The position numbers and the translations under genes were made by a program. Below are positions 25,675 through 34,737 of a DNA stretch of 64,000 nucleotides, one piece after another (within the stretch, counting starts at the first letter, position 1; each line of letters starts with the position of its first letter). The notes below the pieces were generated by a model. It did no database searches. It was not told the DNA's origin and saw only the letters and a list, made by a program, of their open reading frames with translations. The stretch lies in contig NZ_CANLSL010000003.1 of NCBI RefSeq assembly GCF_947493735.1, forward strand, positions 62,001-126,000, read 5' to 3'. The stretch is from an uncultured Acinetobacter sp. GTDB lineage: Bacteria; Pseudomonadota; Gammaproteobacteria; Pseudomonadales; Moraxellaceae.

Positions 25675-28254
25675 TCAATTCAGCCCCGCACGCTTCAAGA
25701 CTAATTCGTTGTTTGGTTGTAACCACTTCCGATCTGCTCGTCGGTATTGCCATGTCCAAGTTGAGTCAGCTTCTTTCTGCTCAATATGAACCCCACCCAT
25801 CTGCGCCGTATCCACATAGGGAATATTTAAAGCCTCTAAGCGTGCAATGGTTTCAGGTGTTGGATGTCCATAACGGTTATCGATTCCCACAGAGATCACA
25901 GCCAATTTCGGTTGAATTTGTTTTAAAAAATCATAAGCTGAACTGTGCCGACTACCATGATGCCCAAGCACTAAAATATCAGCTTCTAAATCAGGATAAT
26001 CTCGCATCAATTGGTATTCGGTGAGCCAACCTGCATCGCCCATCATGAGAATTTTGAAAATGTCGGTCGCATGATTCGAAGTGATTAAAACCACACATGA
26101 GCTTTCATTTGTATTTTGTAATAAGCCACTTTCAATCGGTTCATTTGATATTGGTGAAAGTACCTCAAATTTCACCTCACCCCATTGCCAAGATTGACCT
26201 CGCTCACATTGGATAAATGGCACATCAGGATAATTGGTCACACCGTCTTCTTGTTCATTACTGCGCAATTGTTTTACAGCGATCTCTCGCACAATCGCAT
26301 CTGTACCACCACGATGATCAAGATCAAGATGCGTCAATAATATTTCATCCAATTTACGAATACCTTGATCACGCAAATACGGCACGATCACACGGTCGCC
26401 CATCGTCGGTTGACCTGCTTGCCATGCCCCCATACCTGTATCTAGCAACATATGATGCTTCTGTGTATGTACCGCAATGGCTTGCCCCTGCCCCACATCA
26501 AGAATATCCACCGTCAAATGTGCACGCAAACTTTGTTGAAAAAATATCGGAATCAGAAAAAATATTGCCCAATAACGAGCAATTAAACCTTTAGGCAACA
26601 TCAAAATCGCCACAGCAATCGCAATACACAATAAGCTCATACCAGTGAAAAAGCTCGGTAAATATAACGCCGTCGCAATCGGCTCAATCGCCTTTAAAAT
26701 CGAATGAAAAATGGACAATAAAAATACTGAGAATCCCCACAGCAATTCACCTGTAGGCTCACCAATGATCGGAATCACTTGCCAAATCAACGCCGATAAA
26801 ATATTCAGCGGCACAATAATCAAACTTAAAAATGGAATCGCAAGCAAATTGACCAATGGTGAAAGCATTGAAACTGCCTTAAACTGCCACAGCACGATTG
26901 GTAATAAGGCAATAAATACACGCCATTGCGTCTGCAACAATACGGAAAAAGCATATTTTAAATGATCGACAAAAGTATCTTCAGGATGCGTTTCATGTTT
27001 TTGTACTTGGCGATAGATCAGGAGTAAAATCCCTGATGCGACAAAAGATAGCCAAAATGCTGCGGATAAAATCGCAAAACAATCCAAAATCAGTACGATC
27101 ACCGCCGCCATCAGCAACATCGTCAAAGTTGAAATCTGCCACCGTTGCCATAGACAAATACTGGCAATGCAGGCAATCAACCACGTGCGTAATGCTGGAA
27201 TCTCAAAGCCTGTAAACACCACATAAAAACTGACAAGGCTTAGAAAGATCGGGATATAGAATAATTGTCGTGGAAACTTTAAATAGAGCGTTTCTAATCG
27301 ACCGACTCGCATAGACAGATGTAACGTTTTCATCAAAGCCCACGTCAACATCGCTGCCAAAAGTAGCACATGTGGTCCTGAAATTGCTAAAAGATGACTA
27401 ATGCCCAGCACCTGAAAACGCTGTGTGGTGGCTTGATCAATACCGCTTCGATCACCTGTCAATAAAGCTAAAAGTAACCCTTGTTCTTGGCTATGCCGTG
27501 CTATTTCAAAGTCGTTGTGATGACTAAAATTGTTTTGCTCTAAAAGCTGTTGCCGAAACTCAAACCGTAATTTTTCAACCTGTAATCGCCAATCATTGAG
27601 CACTCCACGTTGATCCACGACGAAGCGATACCAACCCATCGACTGAACATCAGAAGCCGTAATCGGCTGACTATAAAGTACAGTTGCTGTGCCTTGAATA
27701 GCTTGCTGAAGCAACCATTTTTCTTGATCAAATCCACCACGATTAACATAGCCATGCGGTGGCTTAATGTCCAAAGTCATTTGATAAAATTGTCCAAGTC
27801 CCAACTGATCGGTACTCATGCCAATCACTTCACCTTGCGCATCATAAATCCGTTTGGGATAAAGTAATATTTTTAGACTACGATTTTGTTCGGGAATGAG
27901 GAGCTGTGCGGGCTGTCGCCAATTTTCTAATTTACCTTCACTAAGTTGTGAAATATAAACAATGCCTTCAACGGTCTGTCGTTCAATCACATCATTGGCA
28001 AGTCGATGCTGTAATCGCTGATCAGCATAGCTCATTGCCAACATCAACGTAGAAATAAAAGCAATGAATTTGAGTGAAAAATTGAGCCATTTCCAATGCA
28101 ATACTCGATCAAAACGCCACAATAAGAGCAATAGTGATAAAGAGGTGAAACAAGGAATTGCCCAAAATAAAGAAAAATAGCGTTCAACGAATTCAAATGG
28201 CATCCCAAGCGTGACAATCCCGATAATCCATGCCAAACACAACCAGCGAATCAC
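25675..28254 (-). CDS. comEC: DNA internalization competence protein ComEC/Rec2
   Basis: 859 aa, about the usual length. An N-terminal DUF4131-like region with membrane segments is followed by the OB-like domain, the polytopic competence domain starting near ALLTGDRSGIDQATTQRFQVLGISHLLAISGPHV, and a C-terminal metallo-beta-lactamase domain with LLDTGMGAW, THLDLDHRGGTDAI, MMGDAGW and LGHHGSRHSS. It forms the inner-membrane channel for single-stranded DNA in natural transformation; the MBL domain is thought to degrade the other strand. Its presence intact suggests competence, as in A. baylyi. Confidence 0.95.
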   Translation of the reverse strand: MIRWLCLAWIIGIVTLGMPFEFVERYFSLFWAIPCFTSLSLLLLLWRFDRVLHWKWLNFSLKFIAFISTLMLAMSYADQRLQHRLANDVIERQTVEGIVYISQLSEGKLENWRQPAQLLIPEQNRSLKILLYPKRIYDAQGEVIGMSTDQLGLGQFYQMTLDIKPPHGYVNRGGFDQEKWLLQQAIQGTATVLYSQPITASDVQSMGWYRFVVDQRGVLNDWRLQVEKLRFEFRQQLLEQNNFSHHNDFEIARHSQEQGLLLALLTGDRSGIDQATTQRFQVLGISHLLAISGPHVLLLAAMLTWALMKTLHLSMRVGRLETLYLKFPRQLFYIPIFLSLVSFYVVFTGFEIPALRTWLIACIASICLWQRWQISTLTMLLMAAVIVLILDCFAILSAAFWLSFVASGILLLIYRQVQKHETHPEDTFVDHLKYAFSVLLQTQWRVFIALLPIVLWQFKAVSMLSPLVNLLAIPFLSLIIVPLNILSALIWQVIPIIGEPTGELLWGFSVFLLSIFHSILKAIEPIATALYLPSFFTGMSLLCIAIAVAILMLPKGLIARYWAIFFLIPIFFQQSLRAHLTVDILDVGQGQAIAVHTQKHHMLLDTGMGAWQAGQPTMGDRVIVPYLRDQGIRKLDEILLTHLDLDHRGGTDAIVREIAVKQLRSNEQEDGVTNYPDVPFIQCERGQSWQWGEVKFEVLSPISNEPIESGLLQNTNESSCVVLITSNHATDIFKILMMGDAGWLTEYQLMRDYPDLEADILVLGHHGSRHSSAYDFLKQIQPKLAVISVGIDNRYGHPTPETIARLEALNIPYVDTAQMGGVHIEQKEADSTWTWQYRRADRKWLQPNNELVLKRAGLN

Positions 28255-28404
28255 GACCTTGTCGCCTTTTTAGTACAAGTTATTAAAATGAATTTTTTAT
28301 AATGAATCACTGCTTGACCATATTCAATATTTTATATTTTGAAGAATTTAAAAGTAATTGAAGCCCAGTGAATTGTCGAGCGATTTATTTAAAACTGCTC
28401 AGAA

Positions 28405-28437
28405 AAAAGCCGACCTATTTTGCATAGATCAGCTTTT
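28405..28437 (-). terminator. intrinsic terminator of the lol operon
   Basis: AAAAGCCGACCTAT pairs with ATAGATCAGCTTTT (14 bp with G-U pairs) over a short loop; on the minus strand it ends in T6 after lolD. Confidence 0.8.
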
Positions 28438-28461
28438 ATTAACTTCTTTCAAGATCAACAA

Positions 28462-29196
28462 TTATTCGGCGTTAAACCAAGCACCATCACGCATATGCAA
28501 GATTCGATCTGCAGACTGTGCAAGCGACTCATCATGTGTCACGATCAACATCGCCATCTGACGCTCTGCCTGCAATTCTTTCAGCAAGCTAAAAATGCCT
28601 TGTGCCGTTTGACGATCAAGATTCCCTGTTGGCTCATCGGCAAGAATCAGATCAGGATCAGTCACCAATGCACGAGCGAGTGCCACACGCTGACGTTCGC
28701 CACCTGATAGCTCTCCTGGTTTATGATCCATACGGTGGCTTAAACCAACTTGATCAAGTAGCTTTTCTGCCTTCTTCCTTACTTCAGTAAACGTCGTACC
28801 TTGACGAAGCATCAATGGCATACAAACATTTTCTAAGGCATTAAACTCAGGTAATAGGTGATGAAACTGATAGACAAAACCTAAGTGCAGGTTGCGTCGA
28901 TGTCCACGCTCCGATTCTTTTAAGGTATCAAAGCGTTGTCCTTTAAGGAAAATTTCACCTTGCGTTGGCGTATCCAAACCGCCGAGTACATGCAGTAGCG
29001 TACTTTTACCCGAACCACTCGCACCGATGACGGAAACGAATTCACCTTGTTGTACTGATAAATCCAATCCACGCAACACATCAACTTGATTACGCCCATC
29101 ATCAAAACGACGATGTACATTTTTTGCTTCAAGGACAATATTGGTTTGGCTGTTCATCGCTTGGCGCTTTTCATTAGTCATATTTTCATTACTCAT
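28462..29196 (-). CDS. lolD: lipoprotein-releasing ABC transporter ATP-binding protein
   Basis: 244 aa from the ATG at 29196, which overlaps the permease stop by 8 bp and has GGAGG 9 bases upstream; a longer in-frame form is unlikely. Walker A GASGSGKSTLLH, signature LSGGERQRVALARAL, Walker B DLILADEPTGNLD and the switch His (VTHDESLAQ) are intact. Powers release of outer membrane lipoproteins from the inner membrane to LolA. Confidence 0.95.
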   Translation of the reverse strand: MSNENMTNEKRQAMNSQTNIVLEAKNVHRRFDDGRNQVDVLRGLDLSVQQGEFVSVIGASGSGKSTLLHVLGGLDTPTQGEIFLKGQRFDTLKESERGHRRNLHLGFVYQFHHLLPEFNALENVCMPLMLRQGTTFTEVRKKAEKLLDQVGLSHRMDHKPGELSGGERQRVALARALVTDPDLILADEPTGNLDRQTAQGIFSLLKELQAERQMAMLIVTHDESLAQSADRILHMRDGAWFNAE

Positions 29197-30424
29197 AACG
29201 TAGCGCCTCCGCAGGTTGTGTCTTGGCTGCACGCAAAGCAGGATAGATCGTTGCAAGGAAGCTGAGTAGCAAAGACAACACCACAATCACTGCCACATCA
29301 CGCCATAGCAGCTCTGACGGTAAATAATTAATCACATAAGCAGCGAGTGGATTCAATCCTAAAGCATTGGTCACCCAGCTAAATACCGAACTAATCGACA
29401 ATGCCACGGTAACACCGAGTATCGTCCCGAAGAATGTGCCGATCACACCAATGACGGTGCCATGCACAATAAAGATTTTGGTAATGGTGGATGGCGTTGC
29501 GCCCAATGTCCGTAAAATCGCAATATCAGCTTGTTTATCAGCGACGATCAGCACCAGTGACGATACGATGTTAAATGCGGCAACCAGTACGATGAGGAAA
29601 AGTAATAATCCAATCATGAATTTTTCCATTTGGATCGCACTAAACAAGCTACCGTGTGTATAACTCCAATCCGAACCATAGAAATGTGGCGGCAATTGGC
29701 TTAACGCTTGATCAACCACATCAGGCGCAGCGAATACATCATCGAGCTTCATACGTACACTTTGCGCACCTTGAGGCAGTCGAAGTAAAGTTGCCGCATC
29801 ATTTAAAGCAATATAACCGACTAATCCATCGACATCTGCACCGACGCTAAAGATACCGACTAAAGTAAAGCGTTTAAAACGAGGTACCACACCTGCTGGT
29901 GATGGTGTCGCTTCAGGCAGGATCAAGGTAATTTTGTCATTTACTCTTAAGCCAAGCGCATCGGTAAGGCTCTTACCCAAGATAATGCCGTATTCGCCTT
30001 GCTGTAAATTATTCAGTGAACCTTGCACCATGTTGTCTTGGATAATGGATACACGTGGTTCATATTTTGGGTCAATCCCATTCACCACAAGCCCTGTCAC
30101 TTGTCCCTGCGAGGTGATCATCCCTTGCAACTGAGTAAATGGCGCAGCACCTTGTACATGCTCAATATTTTCTACGACAGGTAATATATTTTGCCAGTCA
30201 GTAATGATATGATTTGAAGACACGGTCGCCTGTGGCACCATACCAAGGACACGGTTTTTAATTTCATTTTGGAATCCGTTCATCACTGATAAAACAATGA
30301 TGAGTACCGCAACACCGAGCATCATGCCAATCATAGAAGATAACGCATGAAAAGAGATAAAACGATTACTACGACGCGCTCGCGTGTAGCGTAAGCCTAT
30401 ATAAAAAGCGATCGGTTTATACAT
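29189..30424 (-). CDS. lipoprotein-releasing ABC transporter permease (LolC/LolE family, single-permease type)
   Basis: 411 aa. An N-terminal membrane segment (FHALSSMIGMMLGVAVLIIVLSVMNGF), a large periplasmic domain and three C-terminal membrane segments (LLLFLIVLVAAFNIVSSL, FGTILGVTVALS, AVIVVLSLLLSFLATIYP) show FtsX/MacB topology, and RTLGATPSTITKIFIVHG is typical of LolC/E. Only one permease is linked to lolD, as in the LolDF arrangement where one LolF homodimer replaces LolC and LolE. It is divergent from the PilZ gene with only 25 bp between start codons. Confidence 0.9.
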   Translation of the reverse strand: MYKPIAFYIGLRYTRARRSNRFISFHALSSMIGMMLGVAVLIIVLSVMNGFQNEIKNRVLGMVPQATVSSNHIITDWQNILPVVENIEHVQGAAPFTQLQGMITSQGQVTGLVVNGIDPKYEPRVSIIQDNMVQGSLNNLQQGEYGIILGKSLTDALGLRVNDKITLILPEATPSPAGVVPRFKRFTLVGIFSVGADVDGLVGYIALNDAATLLRLPQGAQSVRMKLDDVFAAPDVVDQALSQLPPHFYGSDWSYTHGSLFSAIQMEKFMIGLLLFLIVLVAAFNIVSSLVLIVADKQADIAILRTLGATPSTITKIFIVHGTVIGVIGTFFGTILGVTVALSISSVFSWVTNALGLNPLAAYVINYLPSELLWRDVAVIVVLSLLLSFLATIYPALRAAKTQPAEALRYE

Positions 30425-30449
30425 ACGATCAAATCCGAGGAAGTAAAAA

Positions 30450-31043
30450 ATGGTTCAAACTCAGCACACAGCTCCCCACGGCGAACGTCGCCAAAGCTCA
30501 CGAGCTGATGCATTATTGAGATTTAATTATCAGGAGATCAGCAAAGAACAAGCAGAACTTGATCCCTACAATCCAGAATTTATGATACCACGATATTTTC
30601 TTTTACTTTCAGAACTTGCACAAATTGACAGCGTTCTTGAGTGGGAAATTGACGCAATTAAAACAGAACATCCGGGATTTGGACACATTTTCAGTTTGCT
30701 CAATCAAAAAATCGATTTGATCAATCACAGCACTTACGATTCTCTCAAAGGCATGTTGCCTAGCCCTGAACGAGTGAACATCTCCGAAAGTGGTTTGTCA
30801 TTCTTCACCAAATCATCAATGCAAAATGACAGCTACATCCATCTTACCTTTATGGATACCGAAAAGCACTTCCAAGTCGCTGCCACTGCACACGTGGTCT
30901 ACACCCTTGAAGGTGACGATGGCAAATATCGTATCGGTGCGCACTTTGTCAATCTACATGATGAAGATCGTGAAAAACTGGCGACCTGTGTAGAGCGCAT
31001 CCACAACGAAGAACATGAAGACGCTGACAACGCTGAAAGCTAG
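30450..31043 (+). CDS. PilZ-domain protein
   Basis: 197 aa. The C-terminal part (about 108-190) looks like a PilZ beta-barrel with the motif VNISESGLSFF (N-x-S-x-x-G), and KYRIGAHFVNLHDEDREKLATCV follows. The arginine motif RxxxR, normally about 25 residues before this motif, is not there; an RQSSR occurs only near residue 14, separated by a long helical insertion (residues 25-100). Binding of cyclic di-GMP is therefore uncertain. Similar long-helix PilZ proteins exist in gammaproteobacteria. Start is close to the divergent lol operon start. Confidence 0.8.
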   Translation: MVQTQHTAPHGERRQSSRADALLRFNYQEISKEQAELDPYNPEFMIPRYFLLLSELAQIDSVLEWEIDAIKTEHPGFGHIFSLLNQKIDLINHSTYDSLKGMLPSPERVNISESGLSFFTKSSMQNDSYIHLTFMDTEKHFQVAATAHVVYTLEGDDGKYRIGAHFVNLHDEDREKLATCVERIHNEEHEDADNAES

Positions 31044-31072
31044 AACTAAATTTGGTTAAATAGATGATGATT

Positions 31073-31975
31073 TCAACGTATGCGCTCACGAAGCATACGT
31101 TGAATATCATGATAAAAATAAAGCAATAAGCCAATAAAAATCACCACAATGCCAAAATACACCTGCATCGACAAATACTCTTGATTGAGCACCGCACCCA
31201 AAATCAACGCAATAATAGGGGTCATCACGGTCGTCAATGACAACGTGGTCGCTGAGATATTTTGTATCAATTTAAAATAGCAAAACATCGCCACAATCGA
31301 AGCCACCACAGCGGTAAATAATAATGCAGAAATCGACTTGAGCGATGGCATTGTCGTTGGCACTTGATCCCAAATAAATGGAATAAAACCAATCGCAATA
31401 ATGGTTGAGAAAATAATCGAACCCGAAGCCTGCGCAAATGGTGTGACTGGCGCATTAATCTGTTTGACGAAATACATCGAGAAACAATAAATCGTCACAC
31501 TCGCCAACACCAAGAAAATCCCAATCACATTGAAGTGCATACTCTCTTGCGCAAGTAAACACATGCTACTTAGCCCTGCGAGCGCCACAAACATCCCTAA
31601 CCATTGCAAGGCTCGAAGCTGTACCGAAAACCAAATTGCACCGACTAAACCTGTGATCACAGGCGCCATACCAAATACCATCGCAATAATACTTGAGGAC
31701 AAATGTGATGTAGCAAGATAGGTAAACGTCTGCGATACAATCAGACTCAGGCTTCCTGCGAGATAGCTCAGACAAGTCTGCCGTGTGAATGGTAGCGGAA
31801 TCTTCATCAACCACACCAAGCCCAGTGTCAGCGGCAAAGCAAGAAAAAAACGCAGTACCATCGACCACATCGGTGCAATCGTATCCACACTCCAGACAAT
31901 CGCAAGCGGTGTCGATGCCCAAATAAAAATAAGTGCGATGTAAGTAATCACCGCATTTTGCTTGGAGATATTCAT
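31073..31975 (-). CDS. DMT superfamily transporter (EamA)
   Basis: 300 aa with about ten membrane segments organised as two EamA repeats. Diagnostic pieces are IFIWASTPLAIVWSV at the start, FGMAPVITGLVGAIWF at the end of the first repeat, and TTVMTPIIALILGAVLNQEYLSMQVYFGIVVIFIGLLLYF near the end. It lacks the charged residue pattern of small multidrug resistance proteins. The substrate is unknown; family members export amino acids or metabolites. Confidence 0.9.
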   Translation of the reverse strand: MNISKQNAVITYIALIFIWASTPLAIVWSVDTIAPMWSMVLRFFLALPLTLGLVWLMKIPLPFTRQTCLSYLAGSLSLIVSQTFTYLATSHLSSSIIAMVFGMAPVITGLVGAIWFSVQLRALQWLGMFVALAGLSSMCLLAQESMHFNVIGIFLVLASVTIYCFSMYFVKQINAPVTPFAQASGSIIFSTIIAIGFIPFIWDQVPTTMPSLKSISALLFTAVVASIVAMFCYFKLIQNISATTLSLTTVMTPIIALILGAVLNQEYLSMQVYFGIVVIFIGLLLYFYHDIQRMLRERIR

Positions 31976-32026
31976 GCTTTACTCAAGAATGTGTATTGTG
32001 AAAATTTGGTCGCAGATTAAATGATT

Positions 32027-32506
32027 TTAAGCTTTAGTCGCCCGAATCTGTTTACGAATCGTCTGCTCTAGCGCATTGGCAAACTCACGTTTATCACGCT
32101 CATTCATCGCGGCAGGACCACCAGTTTGCACCCCTGCTCCACGTAGGCTATCCATATAATCTCGCAGATGCAATCGTGCTTTAATATTATTGACGGTAAA
32201 AATCTCACCACGCGGATGAATCGCCACACCACCTTTTTCGATTACTTGTGCCGCTAAGGGAATATCTTGCGTGACAACAATATCAGTGGCTTGCATACGC
32301 TCAACAATGGTCTGATCCGCTACATCTGCACCAGATAATACTTGCAGAGTTTTGATACGTGTTGAACGTGGAATATTTAAGGCCTGATTCGCTACAAAGG
32401 TCACTTCAAGAGCGAAGCGATCTGATGCACGATAGATAATGTCTTTGAGTACATTTGGAATGGCATCGGCGTCGATCCAAAGGTGAAATTGAGGTTCAGT
32501 AGCCAT
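32027..32506 (-). CDS. YaiI/YqxD (UPF0178, DUF188) protein
   Basis: 159 aa. The N-terminal [20 protein letters not shown] and the block [26 protein letters not shown] are the family signatures. The fold is predicted to be PIN-like nuclease based on family knowledge; function is not established. The start codon lies directly behind the terminator of the SDR gene, so it has its own promoter or depends on read-through. Confidence 0.9.
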   Translation of the reverse strand: MATEPQFHLWIDADAIPNVLKDIIYRASDRFALEVTFVANQALNIPRSTRIKTLQVLSGADVADQTIVERMQATDIVVTQDIPLAAQVIEKGGVAIHPRGEIFTVNNIKARLHLRDYMDSLRGAGVQTGGPAAMNERDKREFANALEQTIRKQIRATKA

Positions 32507-32541
32507 GAAAAAAATGCAGATTATCTAGAATAATCTGCATT
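32507..32541 (-). terminator. intrinsic terminator of the SDR gene
   Basis: AATGCAGATTAT and ATAATCTGCATT form a perfect 12-bp stem over CTAGA; on the minus strand it ends in seven T, and the next ATG (32506) follows at once. Confidence 0.85.
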
Positions 32542-32583
32542 GTAGTCATATTTCGCTGAATTTACCCTATAAAAAAGAGTGTT

Positions 32584-33348
32584 TTACCGTGGTTGCATCC
32601 GAATTCCACCATCAACACGGATCGTTTCACCATTCATATAGGCATTTTCAATGATGAATTGTGCTGTTTGAGCGATTTCATCAGGTTGCCCAAGACGCTG
32701 TGGGTTCAACACCGTCGCAGAAAGCGATTCAATGACTTTTTCACCCAAACTATCAAAGAGTGGTGTATGAATCAGTCCAGGCGCAATGGTATTCACGCGG
32801 ATACCATACTGCGCAAGATCACGAGCAATCGGCAAAGTCATTCCCACAATTCCACCTTTGGACGCACTATAGGCAGCTTGACCAACTTGCCCCTCAAAAG
32901 CGGCGACCGATGCAGTATTAATAATTACCCCACGCTCACCATCGACCAAGTCATTTTTTGCCATTTGCTCTGCCGCAAGGCGTAGTACATTAAATGTACC
33001 AACTAAATTAATTTGAATGACACGATTAAATTCTTCGAGTGGGAAAACGCCATTTTTACCGAGCGTTTTCACGGCACCGCCCACCCCAGCATAGTTAATA
33101 CAAATATGAATCGCCCCAAAACGCGCCATGACTTGCGTAATCGCCTGCTGTACAGAAGACTCATCGGCTACATTGGTTTTAACAAATAAAACCTGATCTG
33201 AAAATTCAGATGACAGTGTTGCTCCTGCGGATTCGTTAAAATCCAAAACCGCTATTTTTGCGCCCAACTGAACAAACCGCTTAACAGTTGCCAAACCCAA
33301 TCCTGATGCACCACCTGTAATAATGGCTACTTTATTTTCCAGATCCAT
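32584..33348 (-). CDS. SDR family 3-hydroxyacyl-CoA dehydrogenase type 2-like
   Basis: 254 aa classical short-chain dehydrogenase. NAD site GGASGLGLATV, Asp in VLDFNES (NAD preference), catalytic Ser in INTASVAAFEG and Tyr/Lys in YSASKGG. VNTIAPGLIHTPLF and ETIRVDGGIRMQPR match type-2 3-hydroxyacyl-CoA dehydrogenases (HSD10-like), which oxidise branched-chain 3-hydroxyacyl-CoA. NYAGVGG replaces the usual NNAG of the family. Start at 33348 preferred over 33378 by homology. The gene is monocistronic. Confidence 0.88.
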   Translation of the reverse strand: MDLENKVAIITGGASGLGLATVKRFVQLGAKIAVLDFNESAGATLSSEFSDQVLFVKTNVADESSVQQAITQVMARFGAIHICINYAGVGGAVKTLGKNGVFPLEEFNRVIQINLVGTFNVLRLAAEQMAKNDLVDGERGVIINTASVAAFEGQVGQAAYSASKGGIVGMTLPIARDLAQYGIRVNTIAPGLIHTPLFDSLGEKVIESLSATVLNPQRLGQPDEIAQTAQFIIENAYMNGETIRVDGGIRMQPR

Positions 33349-33548
33349 ATACTTCTCACCTCGCTTACTTTGCCACATACACTAGCAGAACAAATGTGTA
33401 TCCTCTTTAGCGTAAACCGTCATTTCGCATTGTCATTTTCGTCAATATGTTTAAGTAACATAAATTCTGTTTTACTGACAAACACTTGAAAATAATCATT
33501 TATGCCTTATAACTATATAAAATTTCATTGCATAAAAGTCGAGTCCAT

Positions 33549-34490
33549 ATGAGCCAACAGTCGAGTACCAAGCAACAACCAGAAATCATCTCTGTTAGCT
33601 GTGAGAACTTTGGCGGTCACGCCGAACATTGGCGCATCTTAAGCCAACAGCCTGAAAAAGAGGTGAGTGGTTGGATGCAACAAGCGCTCGATACCGCAAG
33701 CTCGCCAATGGGACTTTGTGATAATGAAGATGATTTACCCAAAGATGTTTGGCTGCTTCAAGGTCCACAGCAACCGATTCATCTACAACAAATCATCGCT
33801 GTAGACAATAACCATCCTAAACACTTTATTACCGCATTTCCATCCTTTGACAGTCCGTATAAAGTCAATGCCAAAGTTGGGCGAATTCTTGCTTGCCCAA
33901 ATAACCATGAAGCCGTGCTACGTCTTGAGCTCGACGATACCAGCGTGATCTATGCTTATGATGCGCTCTATGTAGTCAATCAAGATCAATACGATGCCAA
34001 CACCACTTATCAAGCTGAACTGTCTGCATGGGGCTATGGACTCGAAGCTGTACCAAATAAAGAAACCATGCTCATCGAAGATCCTGCGGCGATTCGTCAC
34101 CATCGTGCTTTGAATGATATTTTGGCAGATCATAATGGTGAAACACCTGACAATCTGCAAGATTTACTTGCCGCATGGCAGCCATCAAGCCCTGAAGATG
34201 AAATGCCTGTGACCCTCGATATTTCCAAAATGGTCGCTTATCTTTACGGCGAAACAATGGGTCAGGAAGATGAAGCGTGGTTTCAAGGCGATATCGTTGG
34301 GAAAAGCCACGGAGAGTTTTTTGATAAACTCATCACACTTTATGATGTGGCGATCATGCGTGAAGAAAAAGCCAAACCTGTCATTTTGCGCTTAGCTGTG
34401 GCAAAAACTCAGCAAGAATTTGAAATTGGTGAATTTATTCGCGGAAACATATGGATTCAAACAAAAATATATGCTACAACTGTCACCTAA
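33549..34490 (+). CDS. conserved hypothetical protein, about 313 aa
   Basis: Soluble, acidic protein without signal peptide or membrane segments. The central part (residues 100-175) has alternating beta-like segments (YKVNAKVGRILACPN, VLRLELDDTSVIYAYDALYVV, YQAELSAWGYGLEAVP) that could be a small beta-barrel of the OB type; the C-terminal half is mostly helical with EDEAWFQGDIVGKSHGEFFDKLITLYD. I do not recognise a family. The ATG at 33549 is chosen over 33528 because GAG precedes it and the first seven residues look non-native. The start of the next small gene follows 33 bp after the stop, so they may be co-transcribed. Confidence 0.75.
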   Translation: MSQQSSTKQQPEIISVSCENFGGHAEHWRILSQQPEKEVSGWMQQALDTASSPMGLCDNEDDLPKDVWLLQGPQQPIHLQQIIAVDNNHPKHFITAFPSFDSPYKVNAKVGRILACPNNHEAVLRLELDDTSVIYAYDALYVVNQDQYDANTTYQAELSAWGYGLEAVPNKETMLIEDPAAIRHHRALNDILADHNGETPDNLQDLLAAWQPSSPEDEMPVTLDISKMVAYLYGETMGQEDEAWFQGDIVGKSHGEFFDKLITLYDVAIMREEKAKPVILRLAVAKTQQEFEIGEFIRGNIWIQTKIYATTVT

Positions 34491-34522
34491 GTCTAATTAC
34501 TATGCAATTACAAGGCATAACA

Positions 34523-34660
34523 ATGAAAAGCGATGTCCAACAGCCTCAGCCGATGGAAGCCATCTCTTTATCCAGTCTAAAGGTAGACAAGTTTGCGTGT
34601 CTGTTCTTCTGTTTGGGTATTGTGCTTAGCGCTTGGTTTCTACACAGTTTCATTATCTAA
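34523..34660 (+). CDS. small single-span membrane protein, 45 aa
   Basis: Begins MKSDVQQPQPMEAISLSSLK and ends with one hydrophobic segment FACLFFCLGIVLSAWFLHSFII. AAGG lies 7 bases before the ATG. A longer in-frame form would start at 34451 inside the preceding gene. Located between the 313-aa hypothetical protein and a terminator, so it is the last gene of that unit. Function unknown. Confidence 0.7.
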   Translation: MKSDVQQPQPMEAISLSSLKVDKFACLFFCLGIVLSAWFLHSFII

Positions 34661-34662
34661 AT

Positions 34663-34698
34663 AAAAAATCGGTACAATGTAATTGCAACCGATTTTTT
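34663..34698. terminator. bidirectional intrinsic terminator
   Basis: AAAAAATCGGT / ACCGATTTTTT, 11-bp stem with a 14-base loop, between the small membrane protein and serC, which converge. Confidence 0.85.
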
Positions 34699-34737
34699 AA
34701 TGTCCATGTTTTGATAATGAACAAACCAATCAACAGA

